Assembly: GCF_030539555.1 (NCBI RefSeq) | Contig: NZ_JAUNXX010000014.1 | Span: forward strand, 1-36,239 | Reading direction: 5' to 3' | DNA length: 36,239 nucleotides | Source of the DNA: Methanobrevibacter sp. | GTDB taxonomy: Archaea; Methanobacteriota; Methanobacteria; Methanobacteriales; Methanobacteriaceae | Part shown: piece by piece, positions 1 through 8,740 of the stretch | How positions within the stretch are numbered: position 1 is the stretch's first letter | Layout of the letters: each line of letters starts with the position of its first letter | The notes under the pieces: generated by a model | What the model was told of the DNA's origin: nothing | The model's input: only the letters and a program-made list of their open reading frames with translations | Database searches by the model: none | Position numbers and translations under genes: made by a program

Positions 1-2
1 AT

Positions 3-2135
3 GTGCTGAAAGATACACCAATCACAGCAAATGTTACTACTAATGGAAACAGAGTCACATTGACTGTTGAAGTTGATGAAAACGCTACCGGATTTGTTCA
101 ACTTCTATTTGGTGATAATGTATTCAACATTGCATTGGAAGACGGAATTGGAACTTTAACAACTTCATTAGCTTACGGAAGCTACAGCCTTGATATAATT
201 TATCTTGGTGATGAAAACTATAACATGAATTACACTAAATGTGATTTCACAATAGAAGAGCCGGGTAAGGAAAACACTCCAATCTCATTGGATATTGTGA
301 CTGATGAAAACTATGTTGGAATGACTGTTATGGTTAGTGGTGAGGCAACCGGTCTTGTCAAATTCCAGGTATCCGGTGAAGAAGACTATGTGGTATACTC
401 TGATGTTGTTAACGGTGTAGCTATTCTTGAGGATGTTCTTGAGACTGGTGATTACACAGTAATTGCAACATATATGGGAGACAGCAGGTTTAATACCAAC
501 ATTACTAATGGCGATTTCACTATTATGGGTCATATTAAGAAGGACACTCCTATTAGTGCCCGTGCTGATGTGATTGGAAACAGGGTTACAATAACTGTGA
601 ATGTTGATGAAAACGCTACTGGTTTTGTAAAACTGACCGTTGGAGGTACTGTTGCTAATATTGAAGTAGAAGATGGTGTCGCAACACTAACAACTGTATT
701 GCCTGCAAACAGTTACTTTGTTGAGGTAGCTTACCTTGGTGACGACAACTACAATATGAACAATACTAAAGTTGCATTTACTGTTGTGGATGTTGCTAAG
801 AAAAACTCTACTATTTCATTGGATGTGGATATTGTCAAAAATGAAAACAAGGTTACAGTCACTGCTGAAGTTGATTCTAAAGCTACAGGTATCGTTAAAT
901 TTGAAGTAACTGGTACTGAAGAGTATTCATTATATGTTGATGTAATAGAAGGTAAAGCAGTCTTTGAATATGTATTGAAAGATGGAAATTACACTGTAGT
1001 TGCTACTTATATGGGTGATTCCGAATTTAATACAAATGTAACTTCATATGACTTCACAATCATCAGCCTTGAAAAACCTGACATTGATATTACAATTCCT
1101 GATATTACTGAAGGAAAAGGTTCTGTAATTGATGTTAAGTTACCTGGCGATGCTACCGGTAATGTATCCGTTTTAGTTGATGGTAAGGAGGTTTCAAATG
1201 CTTCTGTAGTCAATGGTAGTGCTAAAGTGACTGTGCCTGAATTGGTTGTTGGTAATCATACTGTTGAAGTTAAATACTCAGGTGATAGTAAATACGGATC
1301 ACTCAGTAAGACTTCTACTGTGAATGTTAAAATGGATGTTCCGGAAAATAGTACTGCTATTAATGTTACTCTTGCTGTTGGTTCTAAATCACCTAAGTTC
1401 AATATAACTTTACCTGACGATGCTAAAGGTTATGTTGTATTAAGAATTAAAGGTGTAGATTACTATGCTTCTGTTGAAAATGGTACTGCAATTGTCAGTG
1501 TGCCTAGTTTGACATATGGAACTTTTAAAGTAAATGTCACCTATTCCGGTGATGATAAGTACAATTCCTTGATGAAAAATACTACTGTAAAGATTCCAAA
1601 ACCTAAATTTGTAGCTAAAAACATTAGCATACGCTATACCCAAGTGTATAAATACAAAGTACGCTTAACAATCAACGGTAAAGCTGTTGTTAAACAGTAT
1701 GTAACTTTCAAATTCAACGGAAAAACATACAAACGTTTAACTGACTCCAAAGGTTATGCAACTCTTAAATTACCTAAGGTAAAACCTAAGAAAACTAAAT
1801 ATACTATTGCAATGCTTTATAAAGATATAAAAGTATCTAAAAAGGTTAAAGTTAATAGTATTGTTGTTGCCAAAAACCTCAATGCTAAAAAATCAGCCAA
1901 ATTCTTGAAAATCAAAGTTAAATTAAAAACAGTTGCTAAAAAAGTGCAAAAGGGCAAAAAAATAACTTTGAAATTCAATGGCAAAACATATAAAGCAAAA
2001 ACCAACAAAAAAGGCATAGCAACATTCACAATCAAAAAGAATGTTCTCAATAAACTTAAAGTTGGCAAAAAATACGTATACAAAGTAACCTACGGTAAGG
2101 ATATAGTCAAGAAAACTATAAAAATTAAAAAATAA
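3..2135 (+). CDS. Adhesin-like surface protein with Ig-like repeats (5'-partial)
   Basis: The reading frame is open at the window edge, so the N-terminus and any signal peptide lie upstream. The 710 visible residues hold six Ig-like beta-sandwich repeats of about 85-90 residues, each ending in a motif such as YxGDxxYN or YMGDSxFN. Repeats 1 and 3 resemble each other (ending YNMNxTK), as do 2 and 4 (ending FNTNxT), giving an A-B-A-B arrangement with a period of about 530 bases. Residues about 533-710 form two different repeats that are strongly lysine-rich, sharing the motif KFNGKTYK, while the upstream repeats are acidic with many N-x-S/T sequons. This matches the adhesin-like proteins abundant in Methanobrevibacter, which are thought to be exposed at the cell surface. 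A role for the basic tail in holding anionic wall polymer is inference. The ligand is unknown. Confidence 0.85.
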   Translation: MLKDTPITANVTTNGNRVTLTVEVDENATGFVQLLFGDNVFNIALEDGIGTLTTSLAYGSYSLDIIYLGDENYNMNYTKCDFTIEEPGKENTPISLDIVTDENYVGMTVMVSGEATGLVKFQVSGEEDYVVYSDVVNGVAILEDVLETGDYTVIATYMGDSRFNTNITNGDFTIMGHIKKDTPISARADVIGNRVTITVNVDENATGFVKLTVGGTVANIEVEDGVATLTTVLPANSYFVEVAYLGDDNYNMNNTKVAFTVVDVAKKNSTISLDVDIVKNENKVTVTAEVDSKATGIVKFEVTGTEEYSLYVDVIEGKAVFEYVLKDGNYTVVATYMGDSEFNTNVTSYDFTIISLEKPDIDITIPDITEGKGSVIDVKLPGDATGNVSVLVDGKEVSNASVVNGSAKVTVPELVVGNHTVEVKYSGDSKYGSLSKTSTVNVKMDVPENSTAINVTLAVGSKSPKFNITLPDDAKGYVVLRIKGVDYYASVENGTAIVSVPSLTYGTFKVNVTYSGDDKYNSLMKNTTVKIPKPKFVAKNISIRYTQVYKYKVRLTINGKAVVKQYVTFKFNGKTYKRLTDSKGYATLKLPKVKPKKTKYTIAMLYKDIKVSKKVKVNSIVVAKNLNAKKSAKFLKIKVKLKTVAKKVQKGKKITLKFNGKTYKAKTNKKGIATFTIKKNVLNKLKVGKKYVYKVTYGKDIVKKTIKIKK

Positions 2136-2136
2136 G

Positions 2137-2173
2137 TGAGGAATTTATCATTCCTCAAATTTTTCTTTTTTTC
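2137..2173 (+). terminator. Hairpin plus T-tract after the adhesin gene
   Basis: An 8-bp perfect stem (TGAGGAAT at 2137-2144 and ATTCCTCA at 2150-2157, 5-nt loop) begins just after the adhesin stop codon. It is followed by a T-rich run to about 2173. Archaeal termination depends mainly on the U-tract, so the hairpin may instead protect the 3' end. Confidence 0.65.
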
Positions 2174-2343
2174 ATGGTAGATTACATAATTAAAATATTC
2201 TATTTTTATTCAGGCATTTAATTTAATTAAATTTATCTTTGATTTAATCATTATTTTTCACATTTGTTAGTCTAATTATTGACCATTATTTTGTTTATTT
2301 TGATACTTGTAATGGTGTTGATATATTGCCTTTTATTTTGTTG

Positions 2344-2367
2344 TACTGGCCAGTAAATTATAAATAT
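2344..2367 (+). promoter_or_regulatory. 12-bp palindrome abutting the TATA box of the flavoprotein operon
   Basis: TACTGGCCAGTA (2344-2355) is a perfect palindrome placed directly upstream of the TATA-like AATTATAAAT (about 2357-2366). It therefore overlaps the expected BRE position, and a bound repressor would compete with TBP/TFB. The start codon at 2402 lies about 38 bases past the TATA box, with a GTGAGG ribosome site at 2388-2393. The regulator is not identifiable from the sequence. Confidence 0.5.
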
Positions 2368-2401
2368 TTCAAATTCATTAATTAACTGTGAGGTAGTAAA
2401 T

Positions 2402-2947
2402 ATGAAGATTTTAGCTTTACAGGCAAGTCCAAGAAAGAAAGGAAATACTAATCGTGTTTTGGATGAAATGATTAAAGGCGCAGAAGATAACGGTCATGAA
2501 GTTATTAAATACTATTTGGAAAAACTGGATATCAGTCCATGCAGTGGGTGTGAAATTTGTGCTAAAGGAAAAGACTGCAGATATGATGATGACGGTGCAG
2601 AAATCATCAATCAACTTGCAGAAGGTGCTGGTGTTATTTTAGCCTCCCCTATCTACTTCGGCCAGATGACAGCGCAGGCAAAGACAATTGTGGACAGATT
2701 CTACTCCATTTTCAACAATCCTGATAAAAAATTCAATGGAAAAGCTGCCATGATATTTACACATGCCTATCCAGATAAAGATATCTATGAACCTTACATT
2801 AAGCTCACTGAAGCTCAGCCATTTTTAAACAATACAGAACTTGAATATATCGAAACACTGGAAGTTGCAGGAGTCAAATTCATTGGGGATGCTGATAAGG
2901 CTGAGGATGATTTAAGAAAAGCTTATGAAATCGGTCAAAAATTTTAA
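2402..2947 (+). CDS. Iron-sulfur flavoprotein (Isf-like, flavodoxin fold)
   Basis: This 181-residue protein has the NADPH-dependent FMN reductase/flavodoxin fold. The N-terminal LALQASPRKKGNTNRV is the FMN phosphate-binding loop, and SPIYFGQMTAQAKTIVDR (about 80-97) is the second flavin loop. Cys47, Cys50, Cys53 and Cys59 form the compact CX2CX2CX5C pattern that binds the [4Fe-4S] cluster in archaeal Isf proteins. Methanosarcina Isf takes electrons from ferredoxin and can reduce O2 or H2O2; that role here is inferred from the family. The ATG at 2402 has a GTGAGG site at a suitable distance. The flavin reductase gene follows after 8 bases, so the two are very probably co-transcribed. It is cytoplasmic, with no signal peptide or membrane segment. 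Confidence 0.85.
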   Translation: MKILALQASPRKKGNTNRVLDEMIKGAEDNGHEVIKYYLEKLDISPCSGCEICAKGKDCRYDDDGAEIINQLAEGAGVILASPIYFGQMTAQAKTIVDRFYSIFNNPDKKFNGKAAMIFTHAYPDKDIYEPYIKLTEAQPFLNNTELEYIETLEVAGVKFIGDADKAEDDLRKAYEIGQKF

Positions 2948-2955
2948 GTGATTAT

Positions 2956-3534
2956 ATGAAAGCAAATCTAAAGCCACGTTCAATAATGTATCCGTCCCCG
3001 GCTGTTGTTGCATCGGCATTTGATGAGGATGGAAATGCTGACTGCTGTACTTTGGCTTTTGCTACAATGTGCTCCCACCACCCTCCGGCAGTAATGATAG
3101 CCATCAACACAACCCTTAAAAGAAAAACATTGAAAAGCATTCTATATTCTAAAGAGTTTTGCATAGGATATCCTAGTGCTGAACAAGTTATTGAAGCTGA
3201 TTACATGGGTATTGCATCAGGATATGATACGAATAAGATAGAAGATGTCAATTTCACCTACAAAAAAGCTGAAATGGTAAATGCTCCAATCATCAACGAG
3301 TTTAAAGTGTCTGCCGAATGCAGGCTGATGCATGTTGATGAAGTTGGAAGCCACACACAACTTACAGGTGAAGTCGTTAACATTCAGGCTGATGAAGAGA
3401 TATTGGATGAAAAAAATAAGATAGACCTGACAAAACTCGATCCTCTGGCTTATGATGATGGGGGTCATGATTACTACCGATTGGGTGAAAAAATTGAAGA
3501 TTCCCATAAGTGCGGATTAAAGTTCAAAAAATAA
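2956..3534 (+). CDS. Flavin reductase family protein (FMN-binding split barrel)
   Basis: The 192-residue product fits the flavin reductase-like, FMN-binding split-barrel family common in methanogens. The pattern is MYPSPAVVASAFDEDGNADC at residues 11-30, then a C/H-containing loop MCSHHPP, then IAINTTLKRKTLKSI in the region that contacts flavin. Later comes the family strand FKVSAECRLMHVDEVGSH, followed by a C-terminal HDYYRLGEKI. Such proteins bind FMN and often act as flavin reductases or electron-transfer partners. It starts 8 bases after the Isf-like gene, with an AAGTGAT ribosome site inside the gap, so it should work in the same redox unit. The substrate and partner are not determined by sequence. 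Confidence 0.82.
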   Translation: MKANLKPRSIMYPSPAVVASAFDEDGNADCCTLAFATMCSHHPPAVMIAINTTLKRKTLKSILYSKEFCIGYPSAEQVIEADYMGIASGYDTNKIEDVNFTYKKAEMVNAPIINEFKVSAECRLMHVDEVGSHTQLTGEVVNIQADEEILDEKNKIDLTKLDPLAYDDGGHDYYRLGEKIEDSHKCGLKFKK

Positions 3535-3703
3535 TCCTGATTTTGGAAATCCTAATCATTAAATACGGGTAGGATACTCTTTTTCTTAATATTATTCTTT
3601 TTTTTGATTCTGTTAACTTAATTTTCAGTTTAATTTTTAAACAATTATGGGATTAGGAAAAAATTACTTTGATTTTAGTTCAAATTTTTAATATATTCAA
3701 AAC

Positions 3704-3755
3704 ATTTATATATTGATACGAATATATTATTAGTCGGAAGGAAGTTTCCTTCCGG
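3704..3755 (+). promoter_or_regulatory. glnA promoter with two overlapping NrpR-type operators
   Basis: A TATA box (TTTATATATTG, 3704-3714) is followed about 22 bases later by GGAAGGAAGTTTCCTTCC (3736-3753), flanked by a further C/G pair. This perfect palindrome contains the methanogen nitrogen operator GGAA-N6-TTCC twice, at 3736-3749 and 3740-3753. The expected transcription start falls on or beside the operator, which suits repression by NrpR relieved by 2-oxoglutarate when nitrogen is short. The operator consensus is known from Methanococcus maripaludis nif and glnA. Binding here is inference. Confidence 0.85.
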
Positions 3756-3846
3756 TTAGATATTTAATTAAATTCATTTAATCAAAAGTGTTTTTTCCAC
3801 TTCATGTAATTCGACTGGTGGTAATAACTCAAAGAGATGTGAAAAA

Positions 3847-5184
3847 ATGTCAGCAAAAGATAGTAAATTAGACCAAATAATAAAAACAATCGAAGCAAAT
3901 GATATAAAATTTTTGAAATTGGAACTTTCAGACATACATGGATTGCCGAAAAGTATGGCAGTGCCGCTTAAAAAAGCCGATGATGTTGAAGATATTGTAA
4001 ATGATGGATTATTATTTGATGGTTCATCAATAGCAGGATTGGCTTCAATAAATGATAGTGATTTACTTGCAAAACCTGATATTGACACTTTCTCAACAAT
4101 CCCATGGAGACCTGAAGTACAGGGTACCAGCAGATTCATATGTGATATTTTCACAACCGAAGGCAAACCCTATGATGGAGATCCAAGAGGAGTACTTAAA
4201 AAATCATTACAACTTGCAGAAAAAAGAGGATATCAATTTAACATGGGTCCGGAACCTGAATTTTTCATCATAAAAAAAGATGAAAACGGAAATTATGTCC
4301 CTGCAGATGAAGCTGAATACTTTGACGTGGAACCATTGGACCAGGGTACTGACATTAGAAGAGAAATTGTATTGGGTCTGGAAAAATTGGATTTCAATGT
4401 TGAAGTAAGCCACCATGAAGTAGCAGCAGGTCAACATGAAGTCGATTTTAAATATGCAGATGCTTTAAAAACAGCAGATGCTGTTATAACATTCAAAGAA
4501 GCTGTTAAAGCATTAGTTAATAACTTAGGATTTAAGGCAACATTCATGCCAAAACCATTCTTGGGAATTAATGGTAGTGGAATGCATTGTAACCAGAGTT
4601 TATTCAAAGATGGAAAAAACATTTTCTATGACCCAAATACCGAAACCCAAATATCTCAAGAGGCATTATACTTCATTGGAGGATTATTAAAACACGCACA
4701 AGCTTTATCAGCCATTTTATCTCCAACCGTAAACTCATATAAACGTTTAGTGCCGGGCTACGAAGCACCATGCTACATAGCTTATGGTTTCAAGAATAGG
4801 TCAACATTATTAAGAATTCCAGCATCTCGCGGATTGGGTACAAGAATCGAATGCCGATCAGCTGACCCATCATGTAATCCTTATCTGGCATTTGCAGCAT
4901 TGCTTGAAGCAGGTTTGGACGGTATGGATAATAAAATTGACCCCGGTGAACCAACTGAAGAAAACTTATTCGCACTTTCTGAAGATGAAATTGCTGAAAG
5001 GGGAATTAATAATTTACCGACAAGCTTATGGGAAGCATATCATTCATTGGAACATGATGATGTAGTTAAAAATGCTATTGGAGAAAAAGTATTCAATCAA
5101 TTCTACAACATTAAAAGAGCTGAATGGGATGCTTACAGAATACAGGTATTCGATTATGAAAGAGATGAGTATTTGAATGTATAA
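3847..5184 (+). CDS. glnA: Glutamine synthetase, type I
   Basis: The enzyme makes glutamine from glutamate, ammonia and ATP. The 445-residue length is that of type I-alpha enzymes. Visible motifs are FDGSSI (57-62), GPEPEFF (metal-binding glutamates), [25 protein letters not shown] and [12 protein letters not shown]. The adenylylation loop of the I-beta type is absent, so control should be transcriptional and allosteric. Residue 67 is Ser where Bacillus-type and some methanogen enzymes carry the feedback-inhibition Arg (FVRI versus LASI here); this alignment is by eye. The gene has a leader of about 110 bases and a GAGATGTGA ribosome site. It is monocistronic: flanking genes are separated by about 310 and 270 bases. 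Two overlapping NrpR-type operators sit at its promoter. Confidence 0.97.
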   Translation: MSAKDSKLDQIIKTIEANDIKFLKLELSDIHGLPKSMAVPLKKADDVEDIVNDGLLFDGSSIAGLASINDSDLLAKPDIDTFSTIPWRPEVQGTSRFICDIFTTEGKPYDGDPRGVLKKSLQLAEKRGYQFNMGPEPEFFIIKKDENGNYVPADEAEYFDVEPLDQGTDIRREIVLGLEKLDFNVEVSHHEVAAGQHEVDFKYADALKTADAVITFKEAVKALVNNLGFKATFMPKPFLGINGSGMHCNQSLFKDGKNIFYDPNTETQISQEALYFIGGLLKHAQALSAILSPTVNSYKRLVPGYEAPCYIAYGFKNRSTLLRIPASRGLGTRIECRSADPSCNPYLAFAALLEAGLDGMDNKIDPGEPTEENLFALSEDEIAERGINNLPTSLWEAYHSLEHDDVVKNAIGEKVFNQFYNIKRAEWDAYRIQVFDYERDEYLNV

Positions 5185-5452
5185 TCATTCAAATTCGAAT
5201 GTATTGGTGGTCAAATTTAATCAAGTTATTAAATTGGTTGCCAATCAATTTTAAATTTTTTGGAGCTATCGTGAAACTTAAAATGATGATGAGCATATTC
5301 AAAGGATAACTGCCCTTGGGCTGGAAAGCAATGAAACTTTTTCAATAGCTTCACAAAAGGGCATTACATGATTGTTATAAGTTGTGACCTAAATTGTATT
5401 CCATGAGAAATGGGATTTTTAAAAAATTAATAGAATATTGGGAGAAATTGTA
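5185..5452 (+). other. Intergenic region between glnA and the ATP-grasp fusion gene, with a possible coding remnant
   Basis: No intact gene is visible. The frame 5282-5371 reads 29 sense codons (including EHIQRITALGLESNETF) before a stop and has protein-like composition, but it has no start codon and follows a stop. It could be a decayed gene fragment or chance. The end of the region carries the GGGAG ribosome site (5440-5444) used by the next gene. Confidence 0.4.
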
Positions 5453-8095
5453 ATGGCAGCATTCGATAGGATTAAATCAGGGATTCCTGGGCTTGATAAA
5501 GCTTTGGATAATATTCGTTTGGGGGATAATGTAGTATGGAATGTTACGGATTTGAATGAATTTTCTTACTTTGTAGACCCTTATGTAAAGCAGGCAAAAG
5601 AGGATAACAGGAATTTGATATATATTCGATTTGCCAATCATCCTCCGTTAATAGAAATGACTGAGGAAGATTTCAGATTGCTTGAAATCGAACAGAATAA
5701 TTCTGAAACTGAGTTTTGCATGATAGAGCGTGACGGGATTAAAATATATCTTGTAAATCCATATAACCAGTTTGAAACATTCACTTTGGAAGTTCACAGG
5801 ATTATAGAAAAAGAGGGATTTGACGCATTCTATGTTTTTGACTGTTTAAGTGACCTTCAGGCAGTTTGGTCAACTGACTTGATGATGGGCAATTTCTTTA
5901 AGGTTACTTGTCCATTTTTATTTAAACTGGATACTGTAGCATATTTTCCGATTATTCGTGGAAGACATTCCTATGATGCCATAGCCAAAATTCGTGAAAC
6001 TACACAATTATTCCTGAATGTATACTCAAATTCTCCTGAAGAGGTTTATGTTTCTCCATTGAAAGTGTGGAACAGGTATTCCCAAACCATGTTTTTGGGA
6101 CATCAATTCAACGCTAAAACAGGTTTCGTTAAAGTTTTGCAGGATGGTCAGGAAGTAAGCAAATATTACAGGACAATCAATGCTTCAGATAAATATCCTA
6201 ATGGACAAACTTTGGACAGCTGGGAGAGATACATGCTTCAGCTTAGAATGAGGCATGATGAAGGTGAAAATGTCGATGATGAGTGTGACAAACTTTGTGA
6301 GATAATGATGACGAAAGATGAGAAGATGCTTTCTAAAATCAGGGAATACTTTACTTTTGAGGATTATACCACAATTTATGACCGCCGTGTAGGCAGTGGT
6401 TTGGTGGGCGGTAAAACCTGCGGAATGCTGCTTGCAAGAAAGATAATTGAAAAAAACTGTCCGGATATATATGCAAATTTCGAACCCGACGATTCGTTTT
6501 ATATAGGTTCTGATCTGTTTTATACCTATATTGTTTCGAATGATTTGTGGGATATTCGGGTTAATCAAAGAACCAAAGAAGGTTACTATAAATACGGTAA
6601 AGAGTTGGAGGAAGCCCTTAAAAACGGTACTTTTTCAGATGAAATCAAAAAAGAATTCGTACGTATATTGGATTATTTCGGACAAAGCCCAATAATTGTC
6701 CGCTCAAGCAGTTTCCTTGAGGATGGATACGGCAATGCTTTTGCAGGCAAATACGAATCAGTGTTCTGTGTAAATAGGGGCAGCCTTGAAGAACGTTTAG
6801 CTGCTTTTGAAGATGCGGTAAAGATAGTATATGCAAGTACCATGAATATTTCTGCTTTGGAATATAGGGAATTAAACGGCTTGGATGATACTGATGAGCA
6901 AATGGCGCTTTTAGTTCAAAGAGTTTCCGGTTCATATTATGGTGACTATCTGTTCCCGACTGCTGCCGGCGTAGGATTTTCATACAGTCCCTATTCCCCA
7001 CTTCCGGACATGGACAATACTAAAGGCATGTTAAGGCTTGTAATGGGTCTGGGTACTAAAGCTGTTGACAGGACAAAAAAAGATTATCCAAGAATCATTA
7101 ATCTTGATAAGCCTGAAGTGACTATGATGAAGGATATAAAGGAGAAACATAGGTACTCTCAGCATTATCTGGATGTGATTGATTTAAAAAACATATGTCT
7201 TCATGATATTCCTGTTGATGAAGGTTTGGACGTTATTCCAAGATATGCCAAAAGGGTTTTAGTCGAACATGACCATGAGGCAGAGCGACTGTTTCGTGAA
7301 CGTGGCAAACGCCGTGAGATAGTGTTTGTTAATTGTGAGGGAATTGTAAAAAATCAGGAATTCATTGATGAGATGAAAGAAATTTTAAATACGTTGGAAA
7401 CTGCATATGATTATTCCGTTGATATAGAATATACGGTTAATTTCGGTGAGGACGGATCGTTTAATATAAACTTATTGCAATGCAGACCTCTTCAAGTCTC
7501 AACTAATAATGAAGCCATTGAAATGCCTGAAGATAAAAATGTTTTCTTCCATATTAAAGAATCTTCTATGGGCATGTCACGGATGAATAAGATAGATACG
7601 ATCTGTTATGTTCATCCGCATAAATATTATGAATATCCATATGCTCAGAAAAGTTCAATATCTCGGATAATCAGTGATGTGAATGCATATTGTAAAAACA
7701 ATGATAAAACTTCCATTTTAATAGTACCCGGAAGAATTGGTACATCTTCTCCGGAATTAGGTATTCCAGTGGTATTTGCTGATATAAGTCATTTTTCAGC
7801 AATTCTTGAGGAGTCCTACAGTGAAGTCGGTTATATGCCTGAATTGTCTTTCGGAAGCCATATGTTCCAGGATCTGGTTGAAGCGGAGATATATTATGGT
7901 GCAATATTTGAAAACGACAAAAAAATAGAATTCAACAGGGACATGATTTACGGTTATCCTAATATCCTGAAAGATATAAATCCCGATTTGAATGATGAGA
8001 TATATTCCATGATACAGGTTATAGACTTTGATGGGGATAATGCGGAATTTTACCATGATATGAATAAAGATGAAACAATGTGCATTTTCAAGTAA
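5453..8095 (+). CDS. Fusion of KaiC/RecA-like domain lacking a P-loop with PEP-synthase-type ATP-grasp domain
   Basis: The start is ATG 5453, with GGGAG 8 bases upstream; an upstream in-frame TTG at 5438 overlaps that site and is less likely. Residues about 1-220 look like a KaiC/RecA-type domain: KSGIPGLDKAL (8-18) is the family opening and FDAFYVFDCLSDL (123-135) fits a Walker B strand, but the Walker A loop is replaced by NVTDLNEFSYF. From about 300 on comes a pyruvate phosphate dikinase N-terminal (ATP-grasp) domain: SGLVGGKTCGM, then VRSSSFLEDGYGNAFAGKYE, ending with the INLLQCRPLQ strand. A C-terminal module contains VPGRIGTSSPELGIPV. The phosphohistidine TSHxAI motif and the PEP-binding barrel are missing, so it is unlikely to be a true PEP synthase. 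The substrate is unknown. It is probably a single-gene transcript, converging on the next minus-strand gene. Confidence 0.78.
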   Translation: MAAFDRIKSGIPGLDKALDNIRLGDNVVWNVTDLNEFSYFVDPYVKQAKEDNRNLIYIRFANHPPLIEMTEEDFRLLEIEQNNSETEFCMIERDGIKIYLVNPYNQFETFTLEVHRIIEKEGFDAFYVFDCLSDLQAVWSTDLMMGNFFKVTCPFLFKLDTVAYFPIIRGRHSYDAIAKIRETTQLFLNVYSNSPEEVYVSPLKVWNRYSQTMFLGHQFNAKTGFVKVLQDGQEVSKYYRTINASDKYPNGQTLDSWERYMLQLRMRHDEGENVDDECDKLCEIMMTKDEKMLSKIREYFTFEDYTTIYDRRVGSGLVGGKTCGMLLARKIIEKNCPDIYANFEPDDSFYIGSDLFYTYIVSNDLWDIRVNQRTKEGYYKYGKELEEALKNGTFSDEIKKEFVRILDYFGQSPIIVRSSSFLEDGYGNAFAGKYESVFCVNRGSLEERLAAFEDAVKIVYASTMNISALEYRELNGLDDTDEQMALLVQRVSGSYYGDYLFPTAAGVGFSYSPYSPLPDMDNTKGMLRLVMGLGTKAVDRTKKDYPRIINLDKPEVTMMKDIKEKHRYSQHYLDVIDLKNICLHDIPVDEGLDVIPRYAKRVLVEHDHEAERLFRERGKRREIVFVNCEGIVKNQEFIDEMKEILNTLETAYDYSVDIEYTVNFGEDGSFNINLLQCRPLQVSTNNEAIEMPEDKNVFFHIKESSMGMSRMNKIDTICYVHPHKYYEYPYAQKSSISRIISDVNAYCKNNDKTSILIVPGRIGTSSPELGIPVVFADISHFSAILEESYSEVGYMPELSFGSHMFQDLVEAEIYYGAIFENDKKIEFNRDMIYGYPNILKDINPDLNDEIYSMIQVIDFDGDNAEFYHDMNKDETMCIFK

Positions 8096-8126
8096 GTGAA
8101 GCATAATCAAAAGTTTCAATCTTAAT

Positions 8127-8160
8127 TCTCTCTTTTTTTTCGGAGATATTTTTTTTTTAA
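8127..8160. terminator. T-rich/A-rich terminator between convergent genes
   Basis: Runs of eight and ten T (within 8132-8158) follow the ATP-grasp fusion gene and end just before the stop of the convergent minus-strand gene at 8166. U-tracts of this kind end archaeal transcripts on the plus strand. No strong hairpin is seen. Confidence 0.5.
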
Positions 8161-8165
8161 ACTTG

Positions 8166-8615
8166 TTATGCTAATCCGTTTCCAACTATTTCCCGGTTCG
8201 TGAATTTAACATTTTTTACATGGTACACGCTTGGAAGTCCATTGCCCAAATCGTGATTTTCAATTACTTCTGCAGTAAAATAATCATAAATGTACACGTC
8301 GGTTATGCCTGGTTCTGAAGGAATTTTTCCAGCATCAAAACTGCTCATTATAACAATGCTGTCTTCTCCTCTAAAGACTTTCTTGTTTCCCAAGCTTTCC
8401 ATCCATTTTACAGTTTCAGCATCATATCCTTTGTAGTAATTTAATGTTTTGATATTCTTGATGCTTTCACTCAATTCAGACGGGCCTGAAGAAACATTGA
8501 ATGACATGGTTTCGCCGGTGTTATTTATTGCATTTGGATTGTCATCGATGTATGCAACAATAAGTACAAATGCAACCAGCAGCATAACAATTATAACTGT
8601 CCATTTCTTATCCAT
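8166..8615 (-). CDS. Membrane-anchored extracytoplasmic protein, unknown function
   Basis: From ATG 8615, preceded by GGTGAG, the product has 149 residues; a TTG four codons upstream is unlikely. Residues about 5-21 (VIIVMLLVAFVLIVAYI) form one hydrophobic segment after MDKKW, acting as an uncleaved anchor or signal peptide. The rest is hydrophilic and should lie outside the membrane. It contains LNYYKGYDAETVKWMESLG and a strand-rich segment (SIVIMSSFDAGK, GITDVYIYDYFTAEVIE). I recognise no domain. No cysteine lipobox is visible. It stands alone, with about 125 bases to the next gene upstream on the same strand. Confidence 0.7.
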   Translation of the reverse strand: MDKKWTVIIVMLLVAFVLIVAYIDDNPNAINNTGETMSFNVSSGPSELSESIKNIKTLNYYKGYDAETVKWMESLGNKKVFRGEDSIVIMSSFDAGKIPSEPGITDVYIYDYFTAEVIENHDLGNGLPSVYHVKNVKFTNREIVGNGLA

Positions 8616-8740
8616 ATTACTCACCAAGGCATCTGATTTTTCATATGTTGGGGGGGATGTTAAAAAAATAAGTTTTAAAATCAGGTTTTTCGATACTCAA
8701 CAAGGTTTAATATTAAAAAAATAAAAAAAGAATTGCAGAA

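Noticed and set aside
285-2083. Several minus-strand open frames inside the adhesin gene
   Set aside because: They mirror the repetitive coding strand, lack ribosome sites and have no protein-like domain content.
3774-4166. A 130-codon minus-strand frame over the glnA start and operator
   Set aside because: It is antisense to the unmistakable glnA coding sequence and promoter; composition is that of a shadow frame.
5271-5309. GTG-initiated 12-codon frame after GGAGC in the gap after glnA
   Set aside because: It is too short and has repeated Met codons; no conservation can be judged. The overlapping frame at 5282-5371 is mentioned only as a possible remnant.
5453-8095. Annotation as true phosphoenolpyruvate synthase
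   Set aside because: The phosphohistidine motif and PEP-binding barrel are missing although the ATP-grasp domain is present.
8449-8724. A 91-codon plus-strand frame over the anchored-protein gene
   Set aside because: It is antisense to a gene with signal anchor and ribosome site, and ends in poly-lysine codons from intergenic A-tracts.
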